Origin: Exiguobacterium aurantiacum DSM 6208
GTDB taxonomy: Bacteria; Bacillota; Bacilli; Exiguobacteriales; Exiguobacteriaceae
Length of the DNA stretch: 64,000 nt
Assembly: GCF_000702585.1 (NCBI RefSeq)
Contig: NZ_JNIQ01000001.1
Location: 194,501-258,500 of the forward strand
Direction: 5' to 3'
Within the stretch, counting starts at the first letter, position 1; the number at the start of each line of letters is the position of its first letter. The notes under the pieces are model-generated. The model did not search any database. It saw only the letters and a program-made list of their open reading frames with translations, and was not told the origin of the DNA. The position numbers and the translations under genes are program-made. Below are positions 32,285 to 43,704 of this stretch, in pieces.

Positions 32285-33550
32285 ATGACCAAGAGTTCTG
32301 TAACCACGACGATTCAGTGGTTCATTTTTATTTTAGCTACAAATATTGTACCACCGCTTTCGATTGCCGCCTTATTTGAACTGTCGCCAGCCGACACGAT
32401 GACGTTCATTTCACGCTCATTGTTCGTCTTCGCACTGTTCAGCATCATCCAGACGCTCCTCGGCCACCGCTTACCGATTTTAGAAGGACCAGCCGGCATT
32501 TGGTGGGGCGTGTTCACGCTCTACGCCTCCATCGGTCCCGCGCTCTACGGCAGCGGGCAAGAGACGCTCCAGGCGCTAGGGTTCATGTTGTTCTTGAGCG
32601 GTGTGCTCGGTGTGCTCATGACCGTTACCGGGATTTTACGTCGTATGCTGTCGCTCTTTACGCCACAAGTGCTCGGCGTCTATATGATTCTCCTCGTCCT
32701 GCAGTTGTCAGGTGCCGTCATCAAAGGCGGATTCGGCGTGAGCGAGAACGGCATCAATACGATTCAGGCTGTCGCGACGGCCGGTCTCGTCTTGTTCGCC
32801 CTCACGCTCGAACGGAGCCGCTTCAAACAGTACGGTCTTGTCATGACGTTGCTCGTCGGATTCGGGTTGTTCAATCTGCTCGGGCTCGGCAATCCGATCG
32901 TCCGGTCGGAGTCGTTCTTCCTCGTCCCTGAGTTGTTCCCGTTCGGTGCTTGGGTATGGGATTGGAACTTGCTCCCGACTGCATTCGTCATCACACTTTT
33001 GCTCATGACGAACGTGCTTGCCAATATCAAGTTGATTGAGCGCATCGTCAGTTCGCGGACGAAACAACAAGTCGAAGGCAACGTCCCGGCATCGGGTGTC
33101 GTCAGCGGTTTCAGTCAAATCGTCGCCGGTTTGTTCGGGACACCGGGACCCGTCGCTATTTCTGGGACAGCCGGCTTCTTATCGTCGACAGAAAGTGTCC
33201 ATCGTGCCCCTCATCTCGTCGCCCATGCCTTGATGATGGTGCTCGCCTTGATCGGACCGTTCGTGTCACTCATCGCCAGCATCCCGGCCGCGGTCGGATA
33301 CGCCATCGTCACTCCACTCATCGCGACGATGATTATCATTGGGATCAATGAAGCGGCGTTTGAATTGAACCAGAAGACGGCGTCGCTCACCGTCGGCCTG
33401 CCGCTCGTCATCGGCGCCGGCGCCATGCTCTTACCGCCTGGTGCGATGAACGACTTACCGCCGCTCTTGGCGACCGTCTTCTCGAACGGACTCGTCCTCG
33501 GGACCGTCGTTGCTTTGACGACAGCCATCCTCAGTCGGATTAAAGACTAA
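32285..33550 (+). CDS. NCS2 nucleobase permease
   Basis: A 421-residue membrane protein with about 12-14 helices of the uracil/xanthine (NCS2/NAT) family. A helix-8-to-10 region with SGTAGFLSS replaces the more usual QNxGxxxxT motif. It has no riboswitch or adjacent enzyme, so its substrate (uracil, xanthine or another purine) is open. It is flanked by a bidirectional terminator. Confidence 0.78.
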   Translation: MTKSSVTTTIQWFIFILATNIVPPLSIAALFELSPADTMTFISRSLFVFALFSIIQTLLGHRLPILEGPAGIWWGVFTLYASIGPALYGSGQETLQALGFMLFLSGVLGVLMTVTGILRRMLSLFTPQVLGVYMILLVLQLSGAVIKGGFGVSENGINTIQAVATAGLVLFALTLERSRFKQYGLVMTLLVGFGLFNLLGLGNPIVRSESFFLVPELFPFGAWVWDWNLLPTAFVITLLLMTNVLANIKLIERIVSSRTKQQVEGNVPASGVVSGFSQIVAGLFGTPGPVAISGTAGFLSSTESVHRAPHLVAHALMMVLALIGPFVSLIASIPAAVGYAIVTPLIATMIIIGINEAAFELNQKTASLTVGLPLVIGAGAMLLPPGAMNDLPPLLATVFSNGLVLGTVVALTTAILSRIKD

Positions 33551-33580
33551 AAAAACTGACCGCGAGCGGTCAGTTTTTTT
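33550..33580. terminator. Bidirectional terminator
   Basis: AACTGACCGC-GA-GCGGTCAGTT with A- and T-tracts on both sides. Confidence 0.9.
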
Positions 33581-33962
33581 CGATTACACGCATATGGAAC
33601 GCCGCATCATGCGGTAAGACGGCACCTGCTTCCGCTTCGAAGTGAGAACGGTCTTTGAAGTAAGCAGCAATCGAGAGCGTATCGCGGTGAAGCGCACGTT
33701 TGAACGCTTGTTCGGCCGTGACCGGGGTCCCGTCATCGTTCTTTAGTTCGAGACCCATGAGCTTATAGCCGATCGTTTGGCCGCCCCGTCTCATTTGACA
33801 CGCCTCGAGGGCGTAAGACACGAGCGTCGGGGTGATGACGGCATGAACGAACTCACTCTTCACTTTCTTTCGGACGAGTTGTTCGACGCCATAACTGACG
33901 AGTCCGGCGATGACGCTGTCGATCAAGACGGCTTGCGTCCGTTTTTTCGTCAACGGTCTCAT
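33570..33962 (-). CDS. RDD family protein
   Basis: A 130-residue protein with an RDD-type domain (Arg near the N-terminus in KKRTQAVLIDSVIAG, and GQTIGYKLMGLEL followed by an acidic loop). Only about two weak hydrophobic stretches are seen. Some RDD proteins act in ion transport or salt stress; nothing here tells the role. It starts inside the stop of the upstream dehydrogenase-like gene (ATGA), so they form an operon. Confidence 0.75.
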   Translation of the reverse strand: MRPLTKKRTQAVLIDSVIAGLVSYGVEQLVRKKVKSEFVHAVITPTLVSYALEACQMRRGGQTIGYKLMGLELKNDDGTPVTAEQAFKRALHRDTLSIAAYFKDRSHFEAEAGAVLPHDAAFHMRVIEKN

Positions 33963-34606
33963 CGGCTGATCCTCTGCATCATCCCGGACGTCAACACTTC
34001 TGTGCCTTGGCCTTCTTCTGAAGCGATAATCAACGCGCGCGCCACATGGAGCGCTTGGATTGGAGCCGCATCTGGCATTTTTTCGAGCAACAGCGTTTGG
34101 AACGGACGGCTCAATACTTCCGCCGTCTTCTCCCCGAGCCGGAACGAGTCCCGCTCTCCGAGAAGAAGCGACGGGCGGGCGATAACAACGTGTTCGAAAC
34201 CGAATACTTTCAGTCCGTTCTCGAGTTCCCCTTTGACCCGATTGTAGAAGAACGGCGATCGTAGTGATGCCCCTTGTGCCGAGACGACGGCGTAGCGTGT
34301 GGCACCGTGTCGTCTCGCGACGCGTGCGACTTCGAGTGGCAACTCGAGATCGACGTGCTTGAACGCCTCTTGTGACCCTGCAACGGCAATCGTCGTTCCA
34401 AGAGCGCAGTACACGTCATCGATGTGCGGGGGCGCCTCATCCATGTTCTCGAAGCCGACGACCTCATGCAACTTCGGATGACTCCACCGTTTCGTGCGGC
34501 GGACGACAATCCACACCGCGTCGTACCGTTCTTCCTCTAGTAACTGTTCGACGAGTTCACGCCCGATCAGACCGGTCGCGCCGACCACGAGTGCTGTTTT
34601 TCCCAT
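33959..34606 (-). CDS. NAD(P)-binding oxidoreductase-like protein (atypical SDR)
   Basis: A 215-residue Rossmann-fold protein. The nucleotide loop GATGLIGRELVEQLL is at the N-terminus, and YNRVKGELE supplies the Tyr/Lys pair. It resembles TIP30/HTATIP2-like and YbjT-like proteins. The reaction is unknown. The ribosome site AAGGGGG precedes the ATG. It is the first gene of a two-gene operon with the RDD protein. Confidence 0.83.
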   Translation of the reverse strand: MGKTALVVGATGLIGRELVEQLLEEERYDAVWIVVRRTKRWSHPKLHEVVGFENMDEAPPHIDDVYCALGTTIAVAGSQEAFKHVDLELPLEVARVARRHGATRYAVVSAQGASLRSPFFYNRVKGELENGLKVFGFEHVVIARPSLLLGERDSFRLGEKTAEVLSRPFQTLLLEKMPDAAPIQALHVARALIIASEEGQGTEVLTSGMMQRISR

Positions 34607-34640
34607 GCTTGTTCCCCCTTGCTACGTAGTTGCTTTCAGT

Positions 34641-36687
<2,047 letters not shown>

Positions 36688-36712
36688 CGAATCTTTTATT
36701 TATAAGATAGAA

Positions 36713-36740
36713 CTTATTGTAGACGATATATTTGGAAAAG
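36713..36740 (-). promoter_or_regulatory. Probable promoter of xpt-pbuX
   Basis: TTGCTT and TACAAT with a 16-bp spacer on the minus strand, placing the start point about 20-30 bases before the aptamer. Positions are approximate by a few bases. Confidence 0.55.
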
Positions 36741-36764
36741 CAACACTTTCTAAATAAACGGTCA

Positions 36765-36777
36765 AAAGTTCGATTTT
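36765..36777. promoter_or_regulatory. Possible PurR box
   Basis: AAAGTTCGATTTT is the complement of AAAATCGAACTTT, one base off the Bacillus PurBox AWWWCCGAACWWT. It lies upstream of the xpt promoter. Confidence 0.4.
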
Positions 36778-36831
36778 TCTGAAACTGCTGTATACTGATA
36801 GTACTGGAAAAACGAGAGGAGCTAGTTGTGT

Positions 36832-37440
36832 ATGAAGCTATTCGTTCTTGGTGCCACCGGACGGACCGGTCATCAGTTTGTCGATCAAGCCATCGAGCAC
36901 GGCCATGACGTGACGGCCTTCGTCCGTGAACAGAAAAAATTGATCCCGACACCACAACTTGAAATTATCGAAGGTGACGTGACAGACAGTGCCGCCTTGA
37001 CCGAGGCCCTCACCGGCCATGACGCTGTGGTCAGCTGTCTCGGGACCGATTTGAGCGATCCCGATTTCTTGGCAAGCGTGACCGACGCGCTCGTCCCCGC
37101 CATGAAAGCAAACGGCGTGTCGCGCATCGTCTACCTCGCGTCTGCCGGGATCGACAAAGAGATTCCGGGCATCGCCGGTACGGTCGTGACGTTCATGCTA
37201 CGGAAGCCGCTCCGTGACCACCGGGCCGCGGTCGATTTGTGGCGGAACTCGTCGTTCGACTACACGATCGTGCGGCCGATGCAACTGACGGACGGTCCCC
37301 GGACGTCGGTGTATCGCACGTCCGTCGACAGCATTCCAGACAACGGGAAACAAATCTCGCGGGCCGACGTCGCCCAGTTCATGCTGGACGCCATTGAAGA
37401 ACAGCACTCCATCCGCCAATCGGTCGGACTGGCGTACTAA
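36832..37440 (+). CDS. NAD(P)H-binding atypical SDR protein
   Basis: A 202-residue Rossmann-fold protein of the NmrA/YwnB type. The N-terminal loop LGATGRTGHQFV binds the cofactor, and a conserved YLASAGID and VRPMQLTDGP pattern follows. The reaction is unknown; relatives are flavin reductase-like or redox-sensing proteins. AGAGGAG lies 10 bases before the ATG. It is divergent from xpt. Confidence 0.84.
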   Translation: MKLFVLGATGRTGHQFVDQAIEHGHDVTAFVREQKKLIPTPQLEIIEGDVTDSAALTEALTGHDAVVSCLGTDLSDPDFLASVTDALVPAMKANGVSRIVYLASAGIDKEIPGIAGTVVTFMLRKPLRDHRAAVDLWRNSSFDYTIVRPMQLTDGPRTSVYRTSVDSIPDNGKQISRADVAQFMLDAIEEQHSIRQSVGLAY

Positions 37441-37500
37441 TTTTTTTAAATTCGTGCTACAATATCGGATAGTCAAATTTGAAGGGAACGAATAAGAAAT

Positions 37501-39054
37501 ATGAGTATATTAACGGTACAAAACTTGAGCCACGGTTTCGGTGACCGAGCTATTTTGAACGACGTATCATTCCGTTTACTAAAAGGTGAACACATCGGCC
37601 TCATCGGAGCGAACGGTGAAGGAAAATCAACGTTCATGAACATCATCACGCGCAAACTGCAACCGGACGAAGGGAAAATCGAATGGGCGAAAAACGTCCG
37701 TGTCGGCTATCTCGACCAGCACGCGGTCCTCGAGCGCGGCATGACCATCCGGGACGTCTTGAAGAGCGCGTTCCAATACTTGATCGACATGGAGACACGC
37801 ATCGGCGAACTTTACATGGAGATGGGCGACGCGACACCGGAACAGATGGAAGACATGCTCGCAGAAGTCGGTGAGCTCCAAGAGACGCTCGACTCGAACG
37901 ACTTTTATATCATCGACGCGAAAGTTGAAGAAGTCGCCCGCGGACTCGGTATTTTAGACGTCGGACTCGACCGTGACGTCGCCGACCTTTCAGGTGGGCA
38001 ACGGACGAAAGTGTTGCTCGCGAAGTTGCTCCTCGAGAAACCGGACATCCTTCTCCTCGATGAGCCGACGAACTATTTGGACGAGATTCACATCGAGTGG
38101 TTGAAGCGGTATCTCCAAAACTACGACAACGCGTTCATCTTGATCTCCCACGATATCCCGTTCTTGAACAGCGTCATCAACTTGGTCTACCACATGGAGA
38201 ACCAAGACTTGTCGCGCTATGTCGGCGACTATGACAAGTTCATGGAAGTGTACGAGATGAAACGCTCGCAGCTCGAGTCGGCCTATAAACGCCAACAAGC
38301 GGAAATCACCGACTTGAAAGACTTCGTCGCCCGTAACAAGGCACGTGTGTCGACCCGCAACATGGCGATGTCACGCCAGAAGAAACTCGATAAGATGGAC
38401 GTCATCGAACTGAGTGCGGAACGTCCGAAACCGGAATTCCGCTTCTTACAGGCACGCACGTCAGGCCGCCTCATTTTCGATGCCAAAGGCCTCGTCATCG
38501 GATACGATGAGCCGCTCTCACGTCCGCTCGATCTTCAAATGGAGCGTGGTCAGAAAATCGCCCTCGTCGGTGCGAACGGCATCGGGAAGACGACGCTGTT
38601 GAAGAGTCTGCTCGGCATGATCAATCCGCTCGAAGGAACGGTCGAACGCGGCGAGTTCTTAGAGATCGGCTACTTCGAACAAGAAGCGGCCGTCAGCAAC
38701 AACACGTGTATCGAAGAAATCTGGAGTGAGTTCCCGTCGCTCAACCAGCAACAAGTCCGTGCCATGCTCGCGAAGTGCGGTCTCATGACGAAGCATATCG
38801 AGAGTAAAATCGCGGTGCTCAGCGGTGGCGAGAAGGCGAAAGTCCGCCTCTGTAAGCTTCAAAACAATGAATCGAACTTGCTTCTCCTCGATGAGCCGAC
38901 GAACCACTTGGACGTCGACGCGAAAGAAGAGTTGAAGCGCGCGTTGAAAGAATATAAAGGCAGTATCCTACTCATCAGTCACGAGCCGGAGTTCTATCAA
39001 GACATCGTCACAGACGTCTGGAACTGCGAATCATGGACGACGAAAGTATTCTAA
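37501..39054 (+). CDS. ABC-F family ATPase (YkpA/YbiT-like)
   Basis: A 517-residue soluble protein with two ABC domains and no membrane part. Domain 1 has Walker A GANGEGKST, signature LSGGQRTK and Walker B ILLLDEPTNYLD. Domain 2 has GANGIGKTT, LSGGEKAK and LLLLDEPTNHLD. The linker between them (about 235-320) is the charged interdomain helix that reaches into the ribosome E site. Such proteins act as translation factors or antibiotic-protection factors. The length and linker fit the YkpA/YbiT housekeeping group more than resistance types. Confidence 0.9.
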   Translation: MSILTVQNLSHGFGDRAILNDVSFRLLKGEHIGLIGANGEGKSTFMNIITRKLQPDEGKIEWAKNVRVGYLDQHAVLERGMTIRDVLKSAFQYLIDMETRIGELYMEMGDATPEQMEDMLAEVGELQETLDSNDFYIIDAKVEEVARGLGILDVGLDRDVADLSGGQRTKVLLAKLLLEKPDILLLDEPTNYLDEIHIEWLKRYLQNYDNAFILISHDIPFLNSVINLVYHMENQDLSRYVGDYDKFMEVYEMKRSQLESAYKRQQAEITDLKDFVARNKARVSTRNMAMSRQKKLDKMDVIELSAERPKPEFRFLQARTSGRLIFDAKGLVIGYDEPLSRPLDLQMERGQKIALVGANGIGKTTLLKSLLGMINPLEGTVERGEFLEIGYFEQEAAVSNNTCIEEIWSEFPSLNQQQVRAMLAKCGLMTKHIESKIAVLSGGEKAKVRLCKLQNNESNLLLLDEPTNHLDVDAKEELKRALKEYKGSILLISHEPEFYQDIVTDVWNCESWTTKVF

Positions 39055-39073
39055 CTTGTAGAGGAAGTGTCGC

Positions 39074-40198
39074 ATGACAGGCCCGATCCAACTAAACGAA
39101 CGCATCGTGCTGTACGATATCATTCGAGGTTTTGCCCTCTGCGGCATCTTCCTCGTCAATATCCCGAGCATGCTCGGGAGTGACTGGATGTTTGGTCGCC
39201 CCGACTATTTCGGGAGTGACTTAGTCGTCCGGACGCTGTTCGACATGTTCGTCCAGACGAAGTTTTATACGATTTTCTCGCTGTTGTTCGGCATCGGCTT
39301 CTCGATTTTCCTCGAGCGTTCCTACGCCCGGGGCGAGTCGGCGAGCCGTTACGTGCGCCGCATCGTCATTCTATTTTTATTCGGACTCGCTCACCTGGCC
39401 ATCTGGTCGGGTGACATCTTACATACGTATGCGATGTGGGGCTTACTGCTCCCGCTGTTTTACCGTTTGAGCAACCGGGCCATCCTGACGTGGGCGTGGA
39501 GCTTATTGCTCGGGAGTTTCTTTTTGCTTTACGTCTCATCTGCGCTCATGGAATGGCAGAACGGCGGATCGTTCAATCCTGGTCTTCCGTTCCCGACCGT
39601 CTTTAATGACGGGTTTAGTGTTTGGTTCGATTATCGTCTGAACGTCGAGATCTTTGCTGCCATCTCAAACTCCCTTCTCGTCGGGATTGAAATTTTAAGC
39701 ATCTTCTTGTTCGGACTCTATATCGGACGAGAGCGAAAGCTGCTTACGTGGACCGTTCAAGGACTGACACGGACGGCTATCCTCTGCGCCGTACTCGCAT
39801 TGCCGTTCTTCGGTGTCATCTTGTGGCACCATTACGGTGGTGGCGGCGCCTATTATTGGGTGAACTTGATTGCCGTCCTCGTCTCTGGGAAGTTGCTTGC
39901 GACGACGTACGTCTGTCTATTCACGATCGCCGTTCGCAAGGGACGTGCGTTTCGTCCGCTCCAAGCGCTCGGCCGCATGGCGCTGACGAACTATTTGACG
40001 CACACGCTCGTCGTCGTCCTGCCGGTCATCGCCCTCGGCTACTACGGTCGCCTGTCGTTGACGGAAGGTTTGTTCTTGAGCATCGCGATTTTGATTGCCC
40101 AAGCGTTCTTCTCGATGTGGTGGCTGAAGTCACACCGTTACGGACCGTTCGAGAAGTTGTGGCGCATCGGGACGTATGGGTTGCAACGAAAATCTTAA
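39074..40198 (+). CDS. DUF418 family membrane protein
   Basis: A 374-residue protein with about ten helices. The N-terminus NERIVLYDIIRGFALCGIFLVNIP and the C-terminal LGRMALTNYLTHTLVVVL are typical of the YeiB/DUF418 group, related to membrane acyltransferase-like proteins. The function is unknown. It lies 19 bases after the ABC-F gene and is probably co-transcribed with it. Confidence 0.85.
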   Translation: MTGPIQLNERIVLYDIIRGFALCGIFLVNIPSMLGSDWMFGRPDYFGSDLVVRTLFDMFVQTKFYTIFSLLFGIGFSIFLERSYARGESASRYVRRIVILFLFGLAHLAIWSGDILHTYAMWGLLLPLFYRLSNRAILTWAWSLLLGSFFLLYVSSALMEWQNGGSFNPGLPFPTVFNDGFSVWFDYRLNVEIFAAISNSLLVGIEILSIFLFGLYIGRERKLLTWTVQGLTRTAILCAVLALPFFGVILWHHYGGGGAYYWVNLIAVLVSGKLLATTYVCLFTIAVRKGRAFRPLQALGRMALTNYLTHTLVVVLPVIALGYYGRLSLTEGLFLSIAILIAQAFFSMWWLKSHRYGPFEKLWRIGTYGLQRKS

Positions 40199-40206
40199 CA
40201 AGCATC

Positions 40207-40248
40207 AAAAAAGGCTCGAAGCAGATCAATCTGCTTCGAGCCTTTTTT
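40207..40248. terminator. Bidirectional terminator
   Basis: A long perfect stem (AAGGCTCGAAGCAGAT and its complement around CA) with A6 and T6 flanks. Confidence 0.92.
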
Positions 40249-40252
40249 CCGT

Positions 40253-40744
40253 TCAACGGTCCGACTGTGACGTTAAGTTCAGCAACATCAACGCGATGCC
40301 GATCCATAGCGTCAATCCGACGTATATGAAGAACGTGTTCACGTTGAACAGCTGGTTGTTCATATAGATGGAAAAGACATCGCCCGTGATGCTGTTCGCG
40401 TAGTCCAAGCCTCCACGACCTGCCTGATTCATGACAATGTCCGTCACGTACGTCCGGTACCGGTGAAATTCATTCACCTGATATTGATAAGCCGCAACAA
40501 GCAGCACCGGGATAAACAGGAAGCCGCCCCATAGCCAGCGTGGGCGTACGTTCACCATCAGTTCCATCCAGCCGAGCATGAACAGCAGGATGAAAAAGAA
40601 AAGGAGAAACAGCCCGATGAGCGCCGGATTCCCATTTCCGGATATGTCCTCCGGTTGAACGGTCATCAAGTTCCCCAAATAGAAAATACCGGCACATACC
40701 CCGAAACCGAGTCCCATCATCCATCCGATTCGCTTCTTGTTCAT
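40253..40744 (-). CDS. Hypothetical membrane protein
   Basis: A 163-residue protein with four predicted helices (near residues 8-26, 45-63, 72-90 and 137-157). I do not recognise the family. ATG 40744 follows GGGGGAG. A region of about 45 residues between helices 3 and 4 (NEFHRYRTYVTDIV...) probably lies outside the cell. It is a single-gene unit between two terminators. Confidence 0.72.
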   Translation of the reverse strand: MNKKRIGWMMGLGFGVCAGIFYLGNLMTVQPEDISGNGNPALIGLFLLFFFILLFMLGWMELMVNVRPRWLWGGFLFIPVLLVAAYQYQVNEFHRYRTYVTDIVMNQAGRGGLDYANSITGDVFSIYMNNQLFNVNTFFIYVGLTLWIGIALMLLNLTSQSDR

Positions 40745-40822
40745 CCGTGCTCCCCATTCATCGTTCGATTCATAATACAATCTTCCTCTTTCAGTATAAG
40801 GCTACTTTTCCCAATTCCCCAT

Positions 40823-40857
40823 AAAAAATGAACATCCTTTTCAACAGGATGTTCATT
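40823..40857 (-). terminator. Terminator of ppaC
   Basis: AATGAACATCC pairs with GGATGTTCATT, with T6 on the minus strand. Confidence 0.85.
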
Positions 40858-40863
40858 CAATCG

Positions 40864-41793
40864 TCAGTTTGTCGCCGTCTCTGTCAACACAGGGACGATT
40901 TGTTTTTTGCGTGAGACGACACCTTGAAGCGTCGCCAAACCGTCTTGAAGTTCAACGTTGAACGCTTTCTCGAACAAGTCTGTCTTCTCACCGACGACGA
41001 GCGCCTCCGAGTCGTTCGTCAAGATGTTCGTGATGGCGAGGACGAACAAGTCGAGCTCTTTGTCCAACAACTTCACAGCCATCGCCGCTTCGACGTCGGC
41101 TTTACGGTTCAACACATCGTTCGCATCGACCGTGTTCACTTGTGCGATTTCAACACGGTAGTCGCCCATCGCGAACTCTTTTGAGTCGAGTGTGATCAGT
41201 TCAGGTACCGTCTTCTGGCTAAGGTCGGCACCGGCTTTTAACATCTCGAGACCGTACGTCTCAACGTCCGTTCCTGAGATTTCAGCAAGCTCTTTCGCCG
41301 CTTTCACATCTTCATCCGTGCATGTTGGCGACTTGAAGAGGAGCGAGTCTGAGACGATCGCCGAAAGCATCAATCCGGCCATGTCCGGTGCGATCTCGAT
41401 GCCGTGCTCTTTATAGAGTTTGAGCAAGATCGTCGCCGTGCAACCGACCGGCTCGGCCCGGTAGTAGAGCGGGTCTGCCGTTTGGAAGTTGCTGATGCGG
41501 TGGTGATCGATGACTTCAAGGATACGGACGTCTGCGATATCGACCGCGCTCTGTTGGAACTCGTTATGGTCGACCAAGATGACCGCGTTCGCTTCGTCTG
41601 AGACGCGTTCGACAAGACGTGGCGCTTTGACGCGGAAATGATCGAGTGCATATTGTGTCTCGTTGCTCACTTCACCGAGACGGACCGCCTCTGCGTCCAT
41701 CCCTAATTTCTTCTTCAGCTCCGCGTAAGCGAGCGCCGAACAAATCGTGTCCGTGTCCGGGTTTTTGTGTCCGAAGACAAGTACTGTACTCAT
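40864..41793 (-). CDS. ppaC: Manganese-dependent inorganic pyrophosphatase (family II)
   Basis: A 309-residue DHH-family enzyme of standard length. The metal-site motifs are [16 protein letters not shown] at the N-terminus, VDHNE, and the DHH motif in VIDHHRIS. It hydrolyses pyrophosphate to phosphate, pulling biosynthetic reactions forward in the cytoplasm. GAGGAG precedes the ATG. It is a single-gene unit. Confidence 0.95.
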   Translation of the reverse strand: MSTVLVFGHKNPDTDTICSALAYAELKKKLGMDAEAVRLGEVSNETQYALDHFRVKAPRLVERVSDEANAVILVDHNEFQQSAVDIADVRILEVIDHHRISNFQTADPLYYRAEPVGCTATILLKLYKEHGIEIAPDMAGLMLSAIVSDSLLFKSPTCTDEDVKAAKELAEISGTDVETYGLEMLKAGADLSQKTVPELITLDSKEFAMGDYRVEIAQVNTVDANDVLNRKADVEAAMAVKLLDKELDLFVLAITNILTNDSEALVVGEKTDLFEKAFNVELQDGLATLQGVVSRKKQIVPVLTETATN

Positions 41794-41867
41794 AGTTCAT
41801 TCTCCTCACTGAATTAGTTTTCCCTCATTCATTATAACGTCTATGCCCGTTCTTTCAATTGCAAAAC

Positions 41868-41893
41868 AAAAAGAGCCCGCGGGCTCTTTATGA
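41868..41893. terminator. Terminator overlapping the 44-residue ORF
   Basis: AAAGAGCCCGCGGGCTCTTT is a perfect palindrome with T-rich flank on the minus strand; it covers the stop codon of the 44-residue ORF. Confidence 0.75.
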
Positions 41894-42022
41894 TTGTTCG
41901 TCTTCGTCTGTCTCTTCAAGGTCCGAATGGTCCCCTTTTGAGTCTTCCTCGTGTGAGATGTCGGGTTGATCGCGTTTCAACTTCTCACGTTCTTCTTGTT
42001 CGCGTTTGTCTTTGTCTGACAT
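41888..42022 (-). CDS. 44-residue highly charged small protein
   Basis: The ORF starts MSDKDKREQEEREKLKRDQP and ends in the acidic tail LEETDEDEQS. About 60 percent of its residues are D, E, K or R, so it is probably helical or disordered and soluble. A good ribosome site (AAAGGGTGAAG) lies before the ATG and a hairpin terminator sits at the end. It is independent of its neighbours. Function unknown; small charged proteins like this are often stress- or sporulation-linked in Bacillales, but nothing here shows that. Confidence 0.65.
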   Translation of the reverse strand: MSDKDKREQEEREKLKRDQPDISHEEDSKGDHSDLEETDEDEQS

Positions 42023-42117
42023 GCGTCTTCACCCTTTCGGTTTTGTCATGTCGTAGACTGTTCCCCGCGGATGTTGGATTCAAACAGATGTCACCCATCT
42101 GTTATCGAATTGTGATG

Positions 42118-42399
42118 TTACGCCTGCACGAACACGACTTCGTCGCCGCGAATCTCGACGTTGACGTCTTGCCCTTGGAATAACCACTCGTCTTGTTCGG
42201 CCACGACGAAGCGAATCCCGTCCGCCTCGGTCTCAACGGCCGCGTTGTCGATGTCTTCCGTGATGACGCCGACCGAGAAACCGTGCGTTAAATCGGTCGA
42301 ACCCCCATACTTCGCGAACAAACGCACCGTCTGGCCTGACTTCACTTCCATCTCGTCTTTAAAGAATTGTAATGCTTCTTCTGTCACGTTGATTTTCAT
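42118..42399 (-). CDS. HesB/YneR family protein
   Basis: A 93-residue protein with the HesB-like fold pattern (MKINVTEEALQFFKDEM ... VRLFAKYGGS). It has no cysteine, so it cannot hold an Fe-S cluster like the A-type carriers IscA or SufA. It belongs to the YneR/YfhF side branch of unknown role. It is alone and not next to iron-sulfur genes. Confidence 0.82.
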   Translation of the reverse strand: MKINVTEEALQFFKDEMEVKSGQTVRLFAKYGGSTDLTHGFSVGVITEDIDNAAVETEADGIRFVVAEQDEWLFQGQDVNVEIRGDEVVFVQA

Positions 42400-42466
42400 C
42401 TGACATCCTCCTCTCGACTTCTGTCTTCATTCTAATCGTTTCGAAATTGTCGAGCGAGGAAGTTGC

Positions 42467-43426
42467 CTAGAGCGTCGTTCCCGACATGTATGTGACCGTC
42501 AAGCTTTTCTGGACGACCGACCCACCCGTCATCTCTTGAAACGCGGCATCAAATAGTGCGCGCCCGATGTCTTCGTTCGGTGAATGCATCGTCGATAAAC
42601 CGAACGCCTGCCCGATCGGATGACCGTCAAATCCGAGCACGGCGACGTCATGCGGCACCCCGAGGCCGCGCCGGGCCGCTTCCCCTAAAAAACCGAGCGC
42701 GACATAGTCAGACGAGAAAAAGAGCGCACAAGGGCGCTCCTGTTCAGAGAGGAAAGCCGAGACCAAGTTCTTTCCGTCCTCGCTCGTCAAGTATCCGCTA
42801 AAGACCCATCGCTCACGCGCGGACGAGACTTCATCGAAGTATGCCCGCTGACGCGCGATGGAGCTTGGACTGTTCGGCCTCGATAAGACGATGCCGACGT
42901 CTTTATAGCCTGCCTCTGTTATGACACGGAGACCGGCTTGAAAAGCGGTGTAATGATCGACGTGCACAGACGAGATCGTCTTCGGCGCCCCGACCGTCGC
43001 GACGGAGATCGGACCATAGGCTCGATACGTCTCCATCTCCTCGAACGTCATCGTATGCGACAACACGATCGCACCGTCAACTTCCCGATGCTTCAACAAG
43101 TCGAGCGCTTGGCGTTCTTGATCGAGTCGATATTCGGTCTGCCACATGACGAGCCGGTAGTCTTTCCCGAGCGCGGCTTTCGCCAACCCGTTGACGAACA
43201 GGCCATAGTACGGATGGTCCATGTACGGTAAGACGACGACGAACCGCTGTGTCCGACCGGTCGAGAGCGTCAACGCTTGCTGATTCCGTAAATAGCCGAG
43301 CTCTTTCATCGCGCGCTGCACCCGCTCCCGTTTCTCATCTGACACGTACGGATGCGCATTGATGACGCGCGATACCGTCGTCACGGACACGTCTGCATGT
43401 TTCGCGATATCTCGAATGTTCGCCAA
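42467..43426 (-). CDS. LacI-family transcriptional regulator
   Basis: A 319-residue repressor. The N-terminal helix-turn-helix reads IRDIAKHADVSVTTVSRVINAHPYVS, followed by the hinge helix and a periplasmic-binding-protein-like sensor domain. The effector is not known; no sugar genes are adjacent. It follows a 77-residue ORF with an 11-base gap, and a perfect 16-bp palindrome lies in their promoter, suggesting self-control. Confidence 0.9.
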   Translation of the reverse strand: MANIRDIAKHADVSVTTVSRVINAHPYVSDEKRERVQRAMKELGYLRNQQALTLSTGRTQRFVVVLPYMDHPYYGLFVNGLAKAALGKDYRLVMWQTEYRLDQERQALDLLKHREVDGAIVLSHTMTFEEMETYRAYGPISVATVGAPKTISSVHVDHYTAFQAGLRVITEAGYKDVGIVLSRPNSPSSIARQRAYFDEVSSARERWVFSGYLTSEDGKNLVSAFLSEQERPCALFFSSDYVALGFLGEAARRGLGVPHDVAVLGFDGHPIGQAFGLSTMHSPNEDIGRALFDAAFQEMTGGSVVQKSLTVTYMSGTTL

Positions 43427-43437
43427 CTCGTCTCACC

Positions 43438-43671
43438 TCAGTTTGTCAGTCTTTGCATATAGTGTACCCAGTTTGCATCCGGACTGCCACCCTTGTCGAT
43501 CACCTGCACACGAATCGCTTGCACGAGACGGAACCGTTCCTCGATTGGCAACTGAAGGAACTCATCTTGGAAATGGCTGCACAACATTTTTCCGAACGGC
43601 GTGTACAACTGATTGATCACCAGTTCATAGACGATCCCGCTGCAAAACGTCTTCCATGTTGATCCATTCAT
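43438..43671 (-). CDS. Hypothetical 77-residue protein
   Basis: A small soluble protein beginning MNGSTWKTFCSGIVYELVIN, of a family I do not recognise. GGAGGGG precedes ATG 43671. It is the first gene of an operon with the LacI-type regulator and lies under the 16-bp operator. Its conserved-looking middle (FQDEFLQLPIEERFRLVQAIR) suggests a helical bundle. Confidence 0.65.
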   Translation of the reverse strand: MNGSTWKTFCSGIVYELVINQLYTPFGKMLCSHFQDEFLQLPIEERFRLVQAIRVQVIDKGGSPDANWVHYMQRLTN

Positions 43672-43704
43672 CGGACTTCCCCTCCTTTGATTCAAGCGTA
43701 CAGG

